From NCBI GenBank assembly GCA_002946415.1, contig NJPS01000044.1:1014076-1078075 (forward strand): a stretch of DNA of 64,000 nucleotides, in the 5' to 3' direction. The stretch comes from Rutstroemia sp. NJR-2017a BVV2. Lineage: Eukaryota > Ascomycota > Leotiomycetes > Helotiales > Rutstroemiaceae. The position numbers and the translations under genes were made by a program. Positions 60,401 through 64,000 of the stretch are shown here, piece by piece. A model generated the notes under the pieces. It ran no database searches, had not been told where the DNA came from, and worked only from the letters and a program-made list of their open reading frames with translations. Numbering within the stretch: position 1 is the first letter of the stretch; each line of letters begins with the position of its first letter.

Positions 60401-63258
60401 TTATTATTTTTAAGAAAGATATTCCAATAATTCTTTTTAACTAGTTTTATTTTTAAAAAATATTGATTCCAAATTAATTAATATTATTCTTGATAAAAAC
60501 CTTAACTAGTTTAACTATTTTGGATTTTTAATTTTCTCTAAGTTAATATTATCGATTTTCTTAAACTTTTTAATTTAGAGATATATTAAAATTTAGTTTT
60601 TAGACTAGATTTAATCTTGGAAATAACTTTATTAACTATTAGTTAAATTAGGAATAATAGTTCAAAGATAATTGATTCTTAATAATATTATACTTCTTTA
60701 TTTAATTTCAGATTTATTCGAATAAAATTAGAAAGTAAACTAATTAAAATAGTTGATTTCTTTATAATTTTGACTAAATAATCTGAAAATAATTCCTAGT
60801 TTACTAATTTGATATTAAAATTAGTATTAACTAATTTTTATCTATTTGAAAATATTAACTCTTTTTTCTTTTTTAAAGTAAATAGAATTGGTAAATAATT
60901 AGATTCTAAATTAACTAATATTTACTAGTTATCAATATATCTAGTTAATATTTATATAGTTAATATAAGATCTAAAACTAACTTATTAGCTTCTCTAAAA
61001 AATATAATAATCTTAGATTTATTAATTAGTTTTAGATTTTGCTTTTTAATCTATCAAACTAGTTTATTACTAGCTTGACTACTTTAGTTATTTAGGTTTT
61101 ATTAAGAATAATAAAAGTTGAAATCACTCAAAATAAATAAATTAATCGAAAAAGTTCTAGATAATAAATTTCTTTCTACTATTTTAATCGAAGTTTTCTT
61201 GATTTAGCTAGTTTCGTTATAAATATTAACTAGTTCGAATATATTATTTTCTTCGGCTATTAATAGAATTAGTAGATCAAGATCGATATTCGAAAAAATT
61301 AATATAATACTAAGTATATAGATCTTCGAGATATAAATAAATATTCGAGATCTAAATTCTAAAGTAATTAGAAAAATTTAATTAAAGCTAATATAAGAAA
61401 TCGATCGATTATTTAAGTAATCTGGATTTTCACTTATAATCTAAGGCTCTTAGATTAATATTAAATCGATTTTTAGTTTAATAGCTAATTATAGTACTAA
61501 TTTAATTATAATCAAATTTCGATTTAGATTTATTTGAAGAATTCGAGTATTTATACTAATTATAGATTAACTTTTTTGATAGCTTTATATATTTTATATT
61601 CTTTCGAAATGAAAATATAATTATTTTTGCAATTAGTATATTTTAATATTAAATAAAGATATTTTTAGTTGTTTTGATTATAAATCGAGTAATAATACTA
61701 GCTAGTAATATAAAGTTTACTATAAAAACTATATTTAATCTCTTTTTAACAGAATTCTGCTAAATATCCAAATCCTTGGTATTTAATATATTAGATAGAT
61801 TTAGAAATAATAAAAAACTTTTTAGTTTTAATACTAATTTTAATTATCCAAATTTGGGTTTTAATATATCTTTCTATTTCTACTTTAGTAGTAAATAAGA
61901 TTATTACTAATTCTCTTTATTTGATAACTCGATTTTCCATTAAAGATAACCAATATAGAATACTAATTAGTTTTAAATTCAAATTAGAATTAAAAGTTTC
62001 TAGTTTATCTAAAACTAATTCTATTTTATAAAGTATATTGAAATTTTAAGTTAAGATATTATAAAGTACTACTTTATATCAAAGTTTATCTTTTAAATAT
62101 AATTTAAAAATAATTAAATATTCCCAAATAACTCTTTTCTTAAATAGGAAATCGAAAATAAAAGAAATAATAATAATAACTACTAAATTCTTCTTATTAC
62201 TAGTAGTAGTAATCAAAGAAATTATTAATTCTTTGATATTTTTATCCAAGAAAACTTTATTAATAACATTTTGTAGAACTAATATCAAGAAAAGAATATC
62301 GAGATCCTAAATCAAAAATAATCGATTTTGAATTTTAGCTTTTTTAATAGTTTTATTGATAGTAATCTAGTTTCTAGAATTACTATTATTATTTATTAGT
62401 ACTACTAAAGCAAAAGAGGATTTAGAAGATAATTTAGCCGAAGGAATAATCGAAGTAGTAATAATAATAGTTAAATTAGATTGGATTTGAGAAAGGTTTT
62501 TAAGAATTATAATATTAGCCTTACTAGTAGCGCTAGCTGCTTTAGTCTTAGCTTCGATTTTTTATATAATATATTCCAAATTATTAACCTAAAAAACTAA
62601 TTAATTAATAACCTTTTATAACTTTCTTGATTTAGTATATTCTCTAAATATCTCGATTAAATCGAGGATTTAAGTTTATTTATTATATAATTTAGTAACC
62701 AAATATACTTCAACTAGCAAATTATATACTTGAAGAATTTTAGCGCTAGCTAAATCCGGAGTAGTTAGTTTAATAATAGAGAAACAAATAGTTTTATTTA
62801 GTTTAAATAGAATAAAGAGATTAGCTTCTTTGGGAAGATAATAGATATTTCTGCTAGGTCCAATAGTAATACTTATAGTAATATTAAATAAATTCAAACT
62901 AAAAATCTTATTTAGACTAGATATATCCAAGTTTAGATTGAAAATCGAAGTAATTAATAATATAGAGTTATTATCTATCTCTATATCGATATTAATAAAA
63001 AGAGAGAATCAAATAATAATATTACTAGTAAGTCCAGAAATATATTAATAAGTTGGAGTTAAAGAAAGTTCAATTTAGATAGGATTTTGAAAGATTTAAA
63101 TTCTCGAATCCGCTATTTTGGCTATAACGACGATATCTTGATAACTAGTAGATATATTATTAAGTAGGCTAGCAGGTTCGATCTACAGAAGTATATATAG
63201 TCGGATTTTATATTGGGTTTGATGATTTTAGATTCAAAATCGTTTTTTCAAATATTTT
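57464..63258 (-). mobile_element. LINE copy C: nearly full-length, moderately RIP-degraded non-LTR retrotransposon
   Basis: This copy of about 5.8 kb has its 3' tail at left (GATT/AATT repeats from 57,464) and its 5' terminus at about 63,258. The 57,703-57,990 frame translates to the C-terminal motif region (YLYLLGYTSNNKYIYR) homologous to copy D, but with the zinc-knuckle cysteines changed to Tyr. RT core residues SYIDDIALA are readable on the minus strand around 59,494-59,505. Fragments at 62,079-62,288 and 62,676-62,930 are from the upstream, ORF1-like part. Many stops remain, so it is dead. Domain content fits a Tad-like fungal LINE with an RT and a C-terminal Cys/His motif; the clade call is tentative. 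Confidence 0.72.
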
Positions 63259-64000
63259 TTCTTGATTGATTGATTGATTTATCATTTTAACGACCTTTTT
63301 GAGTCTAAGACTATAGTAGGTCGGCTAGCGGCTGAAGGCCGCTAGCAGCTAAGTGTAAATAGTATTTAAATACATTTTTAAGCCAAATAGTATCAAGAGA
63401 TGGTGAGGAACTAGTCCTGGTAAATGAAAATAACTAAACTAATAAAGGTAACAATTTGATAAAAATGGAAATAAAATCATTTTAATATAAATATCCAATC
63501 TAATCATCAACTAGCTCTCGAGCTAGATAATATTTTCGGGTACAGATTTTTGTCTCGCTTAAATAAGCGATACTAGCTTCGATTCCGGGGGTAGTATCAA
63601 GAAGAAGTGGAAGTGATAAGTAATTTGTAGCTAGTTTGTCTTTTAGCTTGTTCCGAGCTAGACTAAAATGGGAACAACTTAAAAGTAAGTGCTCAGGGGT
63701 CTCTTTAGCTCCACAAATACATTTATTAGTGCTAGTGTGTCCTAATAAATATAAATATGATTTTAAATAACCATGTCTAATTTTCAATTGGAAGAAGGCG
63801 CTAGCGGTAGTTCTTTTAGTCGAGATTGGGATTTGGATTCGATTTCGAGAAGTAGGTTTAAAAATTTTTAAATAGCTGGTCGAGCTAAGTAAGCTAGCTT
63901 CCGAAGTAGTTTCCCAAGCTTTTAAAAGAGATTCTGACCACTCCTGATTTTTAATTTGCTTAATTTTAGCTCCCAAGTAGTTGAGACTAGTTGTTTGGGT
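63259..64000 (-). mobile_element. LINE copy D: least mutated 3' portion, continuing beyond the window
   Basis: The tail at 63,263 onward reads (GATT)4 and is followed by the conserved 3' region and a perfect 9-bp hairpin (63,324-63,346: GCTAGCGGC, TGAAG loop, GCCGCTAGC). An open frame covers 63,500 to the window edge on the minus strand. It includes SAFFQLKIRHGYLKSYLYL and the Cys/His motif CICGAKETPEHLLLSC of LINE ORF2 C-termini. There is no stop in the visible part, which is open through the last base. Base composition is visibly less A/T-rich than in copies A and B, so it was less affected by RIP-type mutation. Confidence 0.78.

Noticed and set aside
48329..64000. Mitochondrial insertion or centromeric satellite as the source of the AT-rich island
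   Set aside because: Translations of copies C and D give LINE C-terminal and RT motifs, and long diverged copies rather than short satellites are present. A centromeric location of such LINEs remains possible but is not shown.
48329..64000. CRISPR-like arrays or tRNA genes in the repetitive part
   Set aside because: No regularly spaced identical repeats and no cloverleaf-like sequences were seen.

Overview
This is a stretch of a filamentous ascomycete (Pezizomycotina) nuclear genome. Genes carry short spliceosomal introns (about 44-75 nt, one of 148 nt) with GTAAGT/GTATGT-type donors. Recognisable fungal families are present: a Zn2Cys6 regulator, Iml1, Urb1/Npa1 and Sec1. The last 15.7 kb is extremely AT-rich and looks like the product of repeat-induced point mutation (RIP). 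I cannot assign a genus; the composition would fit Leotiomycetes, but that is only an impression.

Layout. Positions 1-120 hold the edge of a repeat. From 172 to about 14.5 kb lies an accessory catabolic-looking neighbourhood: a small Dabb-fold protein (-), an FAD aromatic-acid monooxygenase (+), a metallo-beta-lactamase-fold hydrolase (+), an aldehyde dehydrogenase (-), an NCS1 permease (-), a GMC oxidoreductase (+) divergent from the permease, and a Zn2Cys6 transcription factor (+). A GPI-anchored Ser/Ala-rich cell-surface protein follows at 16 kb. At 18.4-19.5 kb is a broken ACMSD/6-methylsalicylate-decarboxylase-type amidohydrolase with one stop and two frameshifts. A plausible reading is a regulated set for uptake and oxidation of a small aromatic or heterocyclic compound whose decarboxylase has been lost. 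The motif CGGATATCTG, or its half CGGATA, recurs upstream of several of these genes.

From 20.7 to 29.5 kb a nine-exon gene encodes a protein of about 2757 residues with two sacsin-type GHKL ATPase repeats and a C-terminal BTB domain. Each ATPase copy departs from consensus at a different motif. From 31.6 to 48.3 kb lies conserved housekeeping: Sec1 (exocytosis), a 4E-T-like eIF4E-binding protein, Urb1/Npa1 (60S biogenesis) and Iml1 (GATOR1/SEACIT).

The AT-rich island (48,329-64,000) has no intact gene. It is a same-orientation array of four copies (A-D) of one non-LTR (LINE) retrotransposon on the minus strand. Copy A is internally deleted. Copy B ends in an inverted 5' segment that looks like twin priming. 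Copy C is nearly full length and keeps an RT YIDD motif. Copy D runs off the window. Three insertions of about 290-307 bp in copy B, each flanked by 15-17 bp target-site duplications and each with an empty site in a sister copy, share their 3' tail with the LINE but are otherwise unrelated to it. They look like an undescribed SINE family that uses this LINE's machinery, and they are the most novel thing in the window.
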